12,231 nucleotides of DNA from NCBI GenBank assembly GCA_050741255.1, contig JBOIEQ010000131.1:1-12231 (forward strand), in the 5' to 3' direction. The notes under the pieces are model-generated. The model was given only the letters and a program-made list of their open reading frames with translations, had not been told where the DNA came from and did no database searches. The stretch comes from CAZXNF01 sp050741255 (GTDB lineage Bacteria; Pseudomonadota; Gammaproteobacteria; Burkholderiales; SG8-41). The position numbers and the translations under genes were made by a program. Positions 1 to 8,361 of this stretch are shown here, in pieces. Position 1 is the stretch's first letter, and the number at the start of each line of letters is the position of its first letter.

Positions 1-486
1 ACCCACGGCAGTGCGGACGCCCGGACCGCGCCGGCGGAGCCGGTGGCGCTGGACGCGGTGGCGCGCGTGGTGAGCAGTGAGCTCGCGTTCGTGGCGGCGG
101 CCCGGTCGATCGCCATCGACCTGCAGGCGGAATCCGTCCGCGTGGCCGTGCCGCTGGCGGCGCTGCATACGCTGATCGGCAATCTGGTGGACAACGCCCT
201 GCGTTACGTGCCGGAAGGCGGGCGCGTCGCGGTGACGGTGCGGCCGGACGGCGACCGGGCGCTGCTGGAGGTGACGGACACGGGGCCGGGCATCCCGGCC
301 GGCGAGCGCGGGCGCGTGTTCGACCGCTTCTATCGGGTGCCCGGCGCCCCGGGCATCGGCAGTGGCCTGGGGCTCGCCATCGTTCGTGAGATCGCCACGG
401 CCGCCGGTGCGGCGGTGACGCTGGACGACGGTCCCGGCGGCCGCGGCCTGGCGGTCCGGGTGGCGTTTCCGTCGGTCCCGGCCTGA
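1..486 (+). CDS. Sensor histidine kinase, C-terminal ATPase part (5'-truncated by window edge)
   Basis: The frame is open from base 1 and stops at TGA 484-486, so only the last 161 residues are present. They form a GHKL/HATPase_c domain: an N box with NLVDNALRYVP (the Asn near fragment residue 65), a G1 box DTGPGIP (93-99), an F box VFDRFYR and a G2 box GSGLGLAIV (121 onwards). The phosphoacceptor His domain, any HAMP domain and the membrane segments lie upstream of the window. The layout and box sequences fit OmpR-partner kinases such as QseC/PmrB; that subfamily is an inference. The kinase would autophosphorylate and hand phosphate to a response regulator probably encoded just upstream. It is followed 103 bp later by a Do-family protease gene with a PmrA/QseB-like box between them, which suggests an envelope-stress role like that of CpxA and degP. 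Confidence 0.93.
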   Translation, partial: THGSADARTAPAEPVALDAVARVVSSELAFVAAARSIAIDLQAESVRVAVPLAALHTLIGNLVDNALRYVPEGGRVAVTVRPDGDRALLEVTDTGPGIPAGERGRVFDRFYRVPGAPGIGSGLGLAIVREIATAAGAAVTLDDGPGGRGLAVRVAFPSVPA

Positions 487-510
487 GCGCCGGGGACAGA
501 CCCGCCGGGG

Positions 511-527
511 GTTAAGCCGGCCTTAAG
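511..527 (+). promoter_or_regulatory. Candidate PmrA/QseB-type response-regulator box
   Basis: The sequence GTTAAG-CCGGC-CTTAAG is a direct repeat of two TTAAG half-sites with an 11-bp period. OmpR-family regulators bind as tandem head-to-tail dimers with this spacing. The PmrA/QseB consensus, HTTAAD-N5-HTTAAD as I recall it, is matched except for the first base. It lies 24 bp past the kinase stop codon and 62 bp before the protease start, upstream of a TATCTT -10 candidate. The regulator is probably the partner of the adjacent kinase, but its gene is not in the window. No binding evidence is available. Confidence 0.55.
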
Positions 528-537
528 TTTCCCCCCC

Positions 538-543
538 TATCTT
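538..543 (+). promoter_or_regulatory. Candidate -10 element for the degP-like gene
   Basis: TATCTT matches four of six bases of TATAAT and lies 10 bp after the end of the TTAAG direct repeat. The repeat therefore overlaps where a -35 box would be, and no good -35 hexamer is seen. That arrangement suits an activator-dependent promoter. It would give a leader of roughly 40 nt before the start codon. Confidence 0.35.
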
Positions 544-553
544 GGCTTCCACA

Positions 554-584
554 CGGGACCACCGGTCCCGGCCACCAGTGGAGG
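554..584 (+). promoter_or_regulatory. Leader hairpin and ribosome binding site of the degP-like gene
   Basis: CGGGACC (554-560) and GGTCCCG (564-570) form a perfect 7-bp stem with a 3-nt ACC loop. It is followed by a small CCAC/GTGG pairing (572-581) that touches the GGAGG Shine-Dalgarno (580-584). The GGAGG sits 5 nt before the ATG at 590 and fixes that start over an upstream in-frame alternative at 542. The hairpin is visible; any regulatory role is conjecture. Confidence 0.5.
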
Positions 585-589
585 TCTTG

Positions 590-2065
590 ATGCAATCGAA
601 CCGAATTTTGCGCGCCGCCGTACTCGCGGCGCTGTTACCGGCGTTCGCGGCGGGCTGCACGCGCACCGAACTGCCGGGCCTGTCGAGCGCGAACGCGGCC
701 AATCCCGCCGCCCAGATGGCCCCGCGTGCCACCGGCACTCAGATGCTGCCGGACTTCGCTACCCTGGTCGAGCAGAACGGTGCGGCCGTGGTCGCCATCA
801 GCGTGATCAAGGGTGCCGCGACGGAAGCTGATGCGGCGAGCGGTGCGCCCAATCTCGACCCGAACGACCCGCTGTTCGAATTCTTCCGCCGCTTCGGTCT
901 CCCCAACCCCGGCGGCCAGCGCGCGCCGCGCGGCGGCGGTGAAGAGCAGGCGCAGGGCATGGGCTCGGGCTTCATCGTCGGCGCCGACGGCCTGATCATC
1001 ACCAACGCGCACGTCGTGGACGGCGCGAAGGAAGTCACCGTCAAGCTGACCGACAAGCGCGAGTTCAAGGCGAAGGTGCTGGGCAGCGACAAGCGCACCG
1101 ATGTCGCGGTCATCAAGGTGGACGCGAAGAACCTGCCGGTTGTGAAGACGGGCGACCCGGCGCAACTGCGCGTGGGCGAATGGGTGGCCGCGATCGGTTC
1201 GCCGTTCGGCTTCGAGAACACCGTGACCGCGGGCATCGTCAGCGCGAAGTCGCGCGCGATGGAAGACGGCTTCGTGCCGTTCATCCAGACCGACGTGGCG
1301 GTGAACCCGGGCAACTCCGGCGGGCCGCTGTTCAACATGGCGGGCGAGGTCGTCGGCATCAACTCGATGATCTACAGCCGCAGCGGCGGCTACATGGGGC
1401 TGTCGTTCGCGATCCCGATCGATACCGCGCTGAAGGTGAAGGACCAGCTCGTCGCGCACGGCAAGGTCGAGCGCGGCCGCATCGGCGTGGCGGTGCAGGA
1501 AGTCACGCGGGATCTCGCCGACTCCTTCAAGCTCGCCACGCCCGAAGGCGCGCTGATCGGCGGCGTGGAAAAAGGCTCGCCGGCGGAACGTGCCGGTTTG
1601 AAGGCCGGCGACGTGGTGCTGGCGCTCGACGGCAAGCCCGTGGCGGATGCCTCGGCGCTCGCCCGCGGCATCGCCGACCGCAAGCCCGGCGACGGCGTGC
1701 AGCTCAAGGTGTGGCGCGACGGCGCGGCGCATGAAATGACCGTCAAGGTCGGCGACACGCCGGGCGAGAAGGTCGCTACCCGCGGCGAGGCCGCGCCGGC
1801 CGGCAAGCTCGGCGTCAGCGTGCGCGAGCTGACGGACGCCGAGCGTCGGCAGTCCGGCGCGGAAGGCGGCGTGCTCGTCGAGCAGGTTGCGGGCGCCGCG
1901 GCGAAGGCCGGCGTGCAGCCGGGAGACGTCATCGTCGGCGTCGGCTCGGAGCGGGTGAACACGGTGGATGAGTTGAAGCGTGCCGTGGACAGGAGCGGCA
2001 AGGTCGTGGCGCTGCGCGTGCAGCGCGGCAAGGCCGAGCGCTTCGTGCCGGTGCCGGTGGGCTGA
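590..2065 (+). CDS. degP: Do-family serine endopeptidase (DegP/DegQ/MucD type), possible lipoprotein
   Basis: This 491-residue protein is a periplasmic protease/chaperone that degrades misfolded envelope proteins. It has a trypsin-like domain with the full catalytic triad: His141 in TNAHVV, Asp171 in TDVAV and Ser243 in GNSGGPL. Two PDZ domains follow (about 297-385 and 405-491), each starting with a GxxGV stretch. The length is normal for the family. The N-terminus is an export signal (R5, R8, then a hydrophobic stretch) running into A20-A21-G22-Cys23. That is a loose lipobox with Ala instead of Leu at -3, so the protein could be a lipoprotein, or Cys23 may simply follow an ordinary signal. 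A flexible Gly/Arg-rich loop lies before the protease core. The start is set by GGAGG at 580-584. It is a single-gene unit ending at the terminator at 2192-2234 and is probably controlled through the direct repeat at 511-527. Confidence 0.95.
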   Translation: MQSNRILRAAVLAALLPAFAAGCTRTELPGLSSANAANPAAQMAPRATGTQMLPDFATLVEQNGAAVVAISVIKGAATEADAASGAPNLDPNDPLFEFFRRFGLPNPGGQRAPRGGGEEQAQGMGSGFIVGADGLIITNAHVVDGAKEVTVKLTDKREFKAKVLGSDKRTDVAVIKVDAKNLPVVKTGDPAQLRVGEWVAAIGSPFGFENTVTAGIVSAKSRAMEDGFVPFIQTDVAVNPGNSGGPLFNMAGEVVGINSMIYSRSGGYMGLSFAIPIDTALKVKDQLVAHGKVERGRIGVAVQEVTRDLADSFKLATPEGALIGGVEKGSPAERAGLKAGDVVLALDGKPVADASALARGIADRKPGDGVQLKVWRDGAAHEMTVKVGDTPGEKVATRGEAAPAGKLGVSVRELTDAERRQSGAEGGVLVEQVAGAAAKAGVQPGDVIVGVGSERVNTVDELKRAVDRSGKVVALRVQRGKAERFVPVPVG

Positions 2066-2073
2066 GGGAAACA

Positions 2074-2154
2074 ACCCTTCCCCCGGAGAAGGGTGGGGCC
2101 CCTTCTCCCCACCAGGGGGGAAGGCCGGGATGGGGGTGCGGAGGATCGCGATCC
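2074..2154. repeat. GC-rich hairpin block resembling a dispersed intergenic repeat
   Basis: This non-coding block contains ACCCTTC (2074-2080) paired with GAAGGGT (2088-2094) and CCTTCTCCCC (2101-2110) paired with GGGGGGAAGG (2115-2124, one mismatch). It then has a GGGATGGGGGTGCGGAGG stretch and the 12-bp palindrome GGATCGCGATCC (2143-2154). GGAGAAGGG (2085-2093) can alternatively pair with CCCTTCTCC (2100-2108), so the folds compete. The CCCTTCTCCC...GGGGGAAGG...GGGGGTGCGG pattern resembles the short C/G-rich interspersed repeats common between genes in GC-rich proteobacteria. Only one copy is in the window, so repeat status is recognition, not proof. Confidence 0.45.
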
Positions 2155-2191
2155 GTCCCGCGGTGATGATTGCGTCTCCGAGGAGGAGGCT

Positions 2192-2234
2192 GACGGGTGG
2201 TGGTCCGTGTGGGGACCGCCACCCGTCTTTTTTT
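2192..2234 (+). terminator. Strong Rho-independent terminator after the degP-like gene
   Basis: Arms at 2192-2206 and 2213-2227 form a 15-bp stem broken only by one G-U wobble, with a 6-nt GTGTGG loop, followed directly by seven T residues (2228-2234). It separates the protease unit from the isomerase gene, which begins 55 bp later. Confidence 0.9.
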
Positions 2235-2289
2235 GTACGGGATCACCGGGGATATTGCGGGAGTATCCTGCCGCCAGGAGGATCACCGC

Positions 2290-3090
2290 ATGAAAGCCGT
2301 CTCCCTGTACCACCCCTACGGATGGAAGGCCAAGATCGGCCTCATCCTGCCGTCCACCAACACGATCAACGAACCCGAGTTCTGGCGCATGGCGCCGGCG
2401 GGCGTCACGATCCATACCAGCCGCGTGCTGCTGCTGGGCAAGGCGACCGAGGAATCGTACTTCAAGATGGCGTCGGCCATCGACCGCGCCGCGGAGGAGC
2501 TGGCCACCGCCGAGGTGGACATCGTGGCCTACGGCTGTACGTCCGGTTCCATCATTTGCCCGATGCCGCAGTTGCTGAAGCAGATGAGCGACCAGACGAA
2601 GACGCCGGCAGTGGTGACCGCGGCGGCGGTCGTCGCCGCGCTGCGCGCGCTCGGCGTGCAGCGCGTCGCGCTCGGCACGCCGTACATGGACTTCGTGAAT
2701 CAGGCCGAGATCAAGTTCCTCGAGGAGTACGGCTTCAAGGTGACGTCCATGCACGGCCTGCAGCTGGGCGAGACGCAGGAAGAGCGGCGCGGCATCGGCA
2801 AGGTGCCGCCGGAAGCGGCCTTTCGCCTGGCGCGTCTCGTCGACCGTCCGGAGGCGCAGGCGATCTTTCTCTCCTGCACCCAGATGGCCACCATCGACGT
2901 GATCGCCGATATCGAACGCGAACTCGGCAAGCCGGTCGTCGCCAGCAACCAGGCCTGCCTGTGGGCCTGCCTGCGGATGCTCGGCATCCGGACGCCCATC
3001 GCGGGCTTCGGCCACCTCCATGAACACTGCCTCGAGCCGATCACCGAGGCGGCATTCGCGCAGAACCCGCCGGTGCGCCTGCGCGCCTAG
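2290..3090 (+). CDS. Maleate isomerase / Asp-Glu racemase superfamily protein (two-cysteine type)
   Basis: The gene encodes a 266-residue protein of the family containing maleate cis-trans isomerase, arylmalonate decarboxylase and Asp/Glu/hydantoin racemases. Supporting motifs are GLILPSTNT near residues 17-25, YGCTSGS with Cys83, and LSCTQM with Cys196. Two symmetric cysteines mark cofactor-independent racemases and isomerases. Arylmalonate decarboxylase keeps only the second, so isomerase or racemase chemistry is favoured; the substrate is unknown. Maleate isomerases act late in nicotinate or aromatic-acid breakdown, but no such genes adjoin it here. The start is fixed by a perfect AGGAGG (2276-2281) 8 nt before the ATG. 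No signal peptide or membrane segment is seen. It appears to be monocistronic, between the terminator at 2234 and the convergent cobA; no convincing promoter was found in the 55-bp gap. Confidence 0.85.
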   Translation: MKAVSLYHPYGWKAKIGLILPSTNTINEPEFWRMAPAGVTIHTSRVLLLGKATEESYFKMASAIDRAAEELATAEVDIVAYGCTSGSIICPMPQLLKQMSDQTKTPAVVTAAAVVAALRALGVQRVALGTPYMDFVNQAEIKFLEEYGFKVTSMHGLQLGETQEERRGIGKVPPEAAFRLARLVDRPEAQAIFLSCTQMATIDVIADIERELGKPVVASNQACLWACLRMLGIRTPIAGFGHLHEHCLEPITEAAFAQNPPVRLRA

Positions 3091-3113
3091 CGCTGGCTCG
3101 GCTGACTTAAGAC

Positions 3114-3860
3114 TTAAGCGACGCGACGTTGCGGGATGCGCCGCGTGGCCGCGATGTCGGCGTAGACCTCGCCGATCAACAGCAGCGCGGGACCGTCGCC
3201 CAGGGCGGCGACGGCTTGCGGGAGGGCACCCAGCGTCGTTGGCAGGGTGCGCTGCCCCGGCAGGGAAGCGTTTTCCACGACGGCGACCGGGAGCGTCGTC
3301 GGTTTGCCGCGGGCGATGAGCGCTGCGCTGACGGCGGTCGCTTCCTTCGCCCCCATGTAAATCACTGCGGTGTCGGCGGCCACGGCGGCATCGATCCAGG
3401 CGCTTTGCGGGGCGCCGGCGCCGACGCGCGGCGTCACGAAGGCCACGCTGCGGCTCACGCCGCGCTGGGTCAGCGACTGCCGGAGATCGGCGCTGGCCGC
3501 GAGGGCGGAGGTGACGCCGGGCACGACGGACACCGGGATCCCGGCGGCCACCAGTGCGTCGATTTCCTCCTGGGCGCGGCCGAACAGCATCGGGTCGCCG
3601 CCTTTGAGGCGGACGACGACGCGATGGCTGCGCGCGGCGTCGATCAGGCGTTTGTTGATGAAGCGCTGCGCCGTCGAATGCCTACCGCAGCGCTTGCCGA
3701 CGGCGATCTTCTCGGCGCGCACGGCGAGGGCGAGCGTGCCGGGATGCACCAGCGCGTCGTGAAAGACAATGTCGGCTTCGCCGAGCAGCCGCGCGGCGCG
3801 CAGCGTCAGCAGGTCCGGTGCGCCGGGTCCCGCGCCGACGAGATGAACGGTGCCGGTCAC
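3114..3860 (-). CDS. cobA: Uroporphyrinogen-III C-methyltransferase (SUMT), single-domain
   Basis: This enzyme makes precorrin-2 from uroporphyrinogen III using two S-adenosylmethionines, the first step towards siroheme, the cofactor of the sulfite reductase encoded in the same operon. The 248-residue protein has the tetrapyrrole-methylase motifs VGAGPGAPDLLT (8-19), RLKGGDPMLFGR (84-95) and VVPGVTSALAA (112-122). The length is that of a stand-alone SUMT. The precorrin-2 dehydrogenase/ferrochelatase half found in CysG is absent and must be encoded elsewhere. The start is GTG at 3858-3860, overlapping the stop of the upstream DUF934 gene as GTGA, so translation is probably coupled. It is the last gene of the minus-strand operon as seen here and faces the isomerase gene, with 23 bp between the stop codons and no clear terminator. 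Confidence 0.93.
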   Translation of the reverse strand: MTGTVHLVGAGPGAPDLLTLRAARLLGEADIVFHDALVHPGTLALAVRAEKIAVGKRCGRHSTAQRFINKRLIDAARSHRVVVRLKGGDPMLFGRAQEEIDALVAAGIPVSVVPGVTSALAASADLRQSLTQRGVSRSVAFVTPRVGAGAPQSAWIDAAVAADTAVIYMGAKEATAVSAALIARGKPTTLPVAVVENASLPGQRTLPTTLGALPQAVAALGDGPALLLIGEVYADIAATRRIPQRRVA

Positions 3861-4307
3861 GCCGGTCTTCCGGTGGCCGTGCGCCGGCGGAACAGCGGCA
3901 GCGGCTGATGCGTCGAGGCCGCATAGATTTCGGGCAGGTCTTCGAACGACTTCAGCGCGGCTTCGACGTTCTCGCCGGCGCGCAAGGCGAAACTGTCGAA
4001 GCCGCAGCGGGCAAGTTCCGGCAACTCGTCGCGCAGCACATCGCCGATCGCCCGCAGTTCACCCGCGTAGCCGTGGCGTTCGCGCAGCAGGCGCGCGGCC
4101 GAATAGCCGCGGCCGTCCGTGAACTTCGGAAAGTGGATGGCGATCAGCGCGAAATGGGAAAGGTCGCCGGCGATGGCGGTCGGATCGGCTTCACCCTCCA
4201 GCCAGACGCCGAGGCGGCCCGTGCGGGCCTTCAGCGCGTCGCGCTGGCTCTGCCAGGTGGCGAGCGGGACGATGACCGCCTCGCCCGGCGGCACCGCCTC
4301 GCCGGCC

Positions 4308-6017
<1,710 letters not shown>

Positions 6018-6151
6018 CGCGAAAAAGGGCCTCGGGAATTGCGAAAGGACCGCAAGGCTACTAGACTGCTTATAAGTAAAAAACGACCTAAAAGGCATTA
6101 GCATATGTTTATTTCGAATATAGAAACAAGCGCCCGCGGGCGGCCCCGCCC
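6018..6151. promoter_or_regulatory. Divergent cysI / cysB promoter region, AT-rich
   Basis: In 134 bp between divergent starts, bases 6061-6128 are only about 29% GC in an otherwise GC-rich window. The palindrome CTTATAAG (6069-6076) offers a TATAAG -10 for cysI on the minus strand, about 52 nt upstream of its ATG, with no good -35 at 17 bp. This is typical of promoters that need an activator. LysR-type regulators commonly bind such divergent regions and control both the target and themselves, so CysB binding here is expected but not demonstrated. A GC-rich palindrome, GCCCGCGGGC (6132-6141), lies just before the cysB start. Confidence 0.55.
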
Positions 6152-7120
6152 ATGAACCTCCAGCAACTGCGCTACGTGCGCGAGGCCGTACGCCAGGGCC
6201 TCAACCTGACGAACGCCGCCGCTGCCCTGCATACCTCCCAGCCGGGCGTGTCGCGGCAAATCCGGGAACTGGAGGACGAACTCGGCGTGGAAATCTTCGA
6301 GCGGCGCGGCAAGCGGCTGACGGCACTGACCGAGCCGGGGCGCGCGGTCGCGGCGGCGATCGAGCGGGTGCTGCTGGAAACGGACAACCTGCGCCGCGCG
6401 GCCAAGGAATTCTCCGGCCGTGATGTCGGCAGCCTGACGGTGGCGATCACGCATACCCAGGCGCGCTACGCACTGCCGCGCGTGGTGGCGGCCTTCCGCA
6501 AGCGCTACCCCAAGGTGCACCTGTCGCTGCTGCAGGGCAACCCGCAGAACCTCGCGCGCATGGTGATCCGCGGTGAGGCGGACATCGCCATTGCCACCGA
6601 GGCGCTCTCGCATTTTCCGGAACTGGTGGCGCTCCCGGCCTACGACTGGCACCACTGCGTGGTGGTGCCGGCCGGGCATCCGCTGACCAAGGCGAAGGCG
6701 CTGACCCTGGAAGCACTGGCGCCCTATCCCATCGTCACCTACAGCCCGGAATTCACCGGGCGCTCGCGCATCAACGACGCCTTCGCGCAGGCGGGCCTGT
6801 CGATCGACGTGGTGCTGACGGCGATCGATTCCGACGTGATCAAGACTTACGTGGAGCTGGGACTGGGCATCGGCATCATTGCCGCGATGGCGTTCAATGG
6901 CCGCCGCGATACGGGGCTGCGCGCGCTCGATGCCGGACACCTGTTCGGCACCCACACCACGCGGGTGGCGGTGAAGCGCGGCGCCTACCTGCGCGACTAC
7001 GCGTACCGGTTCATCGAACTGTTTGCGCCCAAGCTGACCCAGCAGGCGATCGAGCAGGCGGCAACGCCGGCCGTGCCGGCGCGCAAGTCGCCGCCCGTGC
7101 CATTGGCGGTAGTGGGCTAG
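6152..7120 (+). CDS. cysB: LysR-type transcriptional regulator of sulfur assimilation (CysB/Cbl type)
   Basis: The 322-residue protein has an N-terminal winged helix-turn-helix (NAAAALHTSQPGVSRQIREL, 21-40) and a LysR effector domain. Sulfate-contacting residues known from CysB occur at the same numbers: Thr100, Thr102 and Gln103 in THTQARYALP, and Thr202 in FTGRS. DVIKTYVELGLGIGI is another strong family signature. It should respond to O- or N-acetylserine and sulfate or thiosulfate and activate the divergent sulfite-reductase operon. Whether it is CysB proper or the paralogue Cbl cannot be settled from this sequence. After about residue 300 a Pro/Ala-rich tail (AATPAVPARKSPPVPLAVVG) looks lineage-specific. 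No Shine-Dalgarno is visible before ATG 6152; the leader there is a GC-rich hairpin. Its stop shares CTAG with the convergent SDR gene. Confidence 0.93.
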   Translation: MNLQQLRYVREAVRQGLNLTNAAAALHTSQPGVSRQIRELEDELGVEIFERRGKRLTALTEPGRAVAAAIERVLLETDNLRRAAKEFSGRDVGSLTVAITHTQARYALPRVVAAFRKRYPKVHLSLLQGNPQNLARMVIRGEADIAIATEALSHFPELVALPAYDWHHCVVVPAGHPLTKAKALTLEALAPYPIVTYSPEFTGRSRINDAFAQAGLSIDVVLTAIDSDVIKTYVELGLGIGIIAAMAFNGRRDTGLRALDAGHLFGTHTTRVAVKRGAYLRDYAYRFIELFAPKLTQQAIEQAATPAVPARKSPPVPLAVVG

Positions 7121-7893
7121 ACGGTGCGGCCCGCGCGGCCGCCGTCGATCGTGACGATGGTTCCGGTGATATAGGACGCTGCATCGGAGGCGAGAAACAC
7201 CGCCAGATTCGCGACTTCCTCGACGCTGCCGAGCCGGCCGAACGGAAAGTCCGTAGTGAGCTCGGGCCAGCGCTTCTCGTCGCCCAGTTCCTTGGCCGCG
7301 CGGGCGCGCCAGCGCACCTCCTGGCGGTCCGTCAGGATCGCGCCCGGATTGATGCCGACGACGCGCACGCCGAAGTCCGGGCTTTCGGTGCCGAGCGCGC
7401 GCGTGAAGGCCATCAGCGCGGCGTTCGCCATGGTGCCGCCGAGATAGGGCGCGGCGGGCCGTTCGCCGGCGAGGCCGATGATGTTGACGATGACACCCCG
7501 CTTGGCGGCGCACAGGCGCGGATAGACCTTGCGGGACAGGTTGATGAAACCGAACAGTTTCAGTTCCCAGGCTTCGCGCAGCTGCGCATCCGAGAGCGCT
7601 GTCAGCGAACCGTGGGGAATGGCGCCGGCGTTGTTGACGAGGATGTCGATGTCGCCGCAGCGGTCCGCGAGCGCCTCGCAGGCGCCCGGCTTGCCGAGGT
7701 CGGCGGGATGAATGTCCACCGTCGCGCCGGTGTCGCCGATGATCGTTTTGCGCGCTTTTTCCAGATCGGCCGCCGTGCGGGAGGCGAGGTGCACGCGGCA
7801 GCCTTCCTTCGCGAGCAGGTGGGCGACGCCATAACCGATGCCACGCGAGGCGCCGGTGACCAGCGCGACCTTGCCTTTGAGCCCAAGTTCCAT
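7117..7893 (-). CDS. Short-chain dehydrogenase/reductase homologue lacking the Ser-Tyr-Lys active site
   Basis: This 258-residue Rossmann-fold protein has the nucleotide-binding motif TGASRGIG (13-20), NNAG (87-90), the structural NPG (182-184) and the C-terminal FLASDAASYITGTIVTIDGG block, all typical of classical SDRs. At the catalytic positions, judged by the usual S-13-Y-4-K spacing, it has Gly140, Gly153 and Asn157 (GGTMANAAL where YxASKAAL is normal). Tyr150 is present but three residues out of register. I recall a divergent SDR group with a similar xxGNAAL segment, so this is probably a diverged subfamily rather than decay; the reading frame is intact. Substrate and activity are unknown. 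ATG 7891-7893 has GGAGG (7899-7903) 5 nt upstream. The gene is transcribed alone, convergent with cysB, sharing the stop tetramer CTAG with no terminator between them. Confidence 0.9.
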   Translation of the reverse strand: MELGLKGKVALVTGASRGIGYGVAHLLAKEGCRVHLASRTAADLEKARKTIIGDTGATVDIHPADLGKPGACEALADRCGDIDILVNNAGAIPHGSLTALSDAQLREAWELKLFGFINLSRKVYPRLCAAKRGVIVNIIGLAGERPAAPYLGGTMANAALMAFTRALGTESPDFGVRVVGINPGAILTDRQEVRWRARAAKELGDEKRWPELTTDFPFGRLGSVEEVANLAVFLASDAASYITGTIVTIDGGRAGRTV

Positions 7894-8041
7894 GCGTACC
7901 TCCAGATCGGGAGCGACGGAGTATACCGGCGTGATGTCAACGCGCGCCGGGACGGCACGTTATAGGCGGCATGGGAGCCGTGCGGCCCCTCCGGATCTGC
8001 CCCGTTCGGCAGCAAAAAGTGCCAAAGGAAAAGGAAAGACC

Positions 8042-8338
8042 ATGAACAAGATCATCGCCACGCTGATCGCGGCCGCCTTCGCTGCGACGACCCTGACCGT
8101 GCATGCGCAACCGACCGCGACCCCGGCCGCTCCGGCGACCGCGCCGAAAGCCGCGCCCGCGACGCCTGCCACCCCGGCGACGCCGCCGGCGAAGGCCGAA
8201 GCGCCGAAGGCGGATGCCAAGGCCGACGCGAAAGCGGCGCCGGCACCCAAAGGCGAAGCCAAAGCCAAGGGCGACACCAAGGGCAAGAAAAAGAGCAAGA
8301 GCAAGAACAAAGACGCGAAAACCACGACCACCAAGTAA
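8042..8338 (+). CDS. Small exported Ala/Pro/Lys-rich protein, function unknown
   Basis: The gene encodes 98 residues. Residues 1-22 are a clear Sec signal peptide: MNK, a hydrophobic core, and VHA before Gln23. The mature part is low complexity: an Ala/Pro/Thr-rich segment (23-50), then KAEAPKADAKADAK repeats, then a very basic GKKKSKSKNK end (81-90). Such a chain is expected to be disordered and cationic. Similar small Lys/Ala/Pro-rich exported proteins, including acid-shock-like ones, occur in proteobacteria; a role in binding the envelope or polyanions is a guess. The ATG is chosen for the AGGA (8032-8035) 6 nt upstream and because it opens the signal peptide; the longer in-frame extension upstream lies in non-coding sequence. 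A terminator follows 24 bp after the stop. Confidence 0.8.
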   Translation: MNKIIATLIAAAFAATTLTVHAQPTATPAAPATAPKAAPATPATPATPPAKAEAPKADAKADAKAAPAPKGEAKAKGDTKGKKKSKSKNKDAKTTTTK

Positions 8339-8361
8339 CTCCGGTCGCCGGTAGCAGTACG

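Noticed and set aside
2233..2269. TTGTAC and TATCCT as a promoter for the isomerase gene.
   Set aside because: The spacer is 25 bp and the -35 overlaps the T-run of the terminator.
635..3027. Long open frames on the minus strand opposite degP and the isomerase gene.
   Set aside because: They are His/Arg/Ala-rich shadows of real genes, run through the terminator at 2192-2234, and have no ribosome binding sites or domains.
3104..3117. Tandem GACTTAA repeat resembling the TTAAG half-sites found before degP.
   Set aside because: The period is 7 bp, not 11, it lies between convergent gene ends, and part of it is the stop codon of cobA.
7920..7940. TTGACA and TATACT on the minus strand upstream of the SDR gene.
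   Set aside because: The two hexamers are only 9 bp apart, far from the 16-18 bp needed, so they cannot act together as a sigma-70 promoter.
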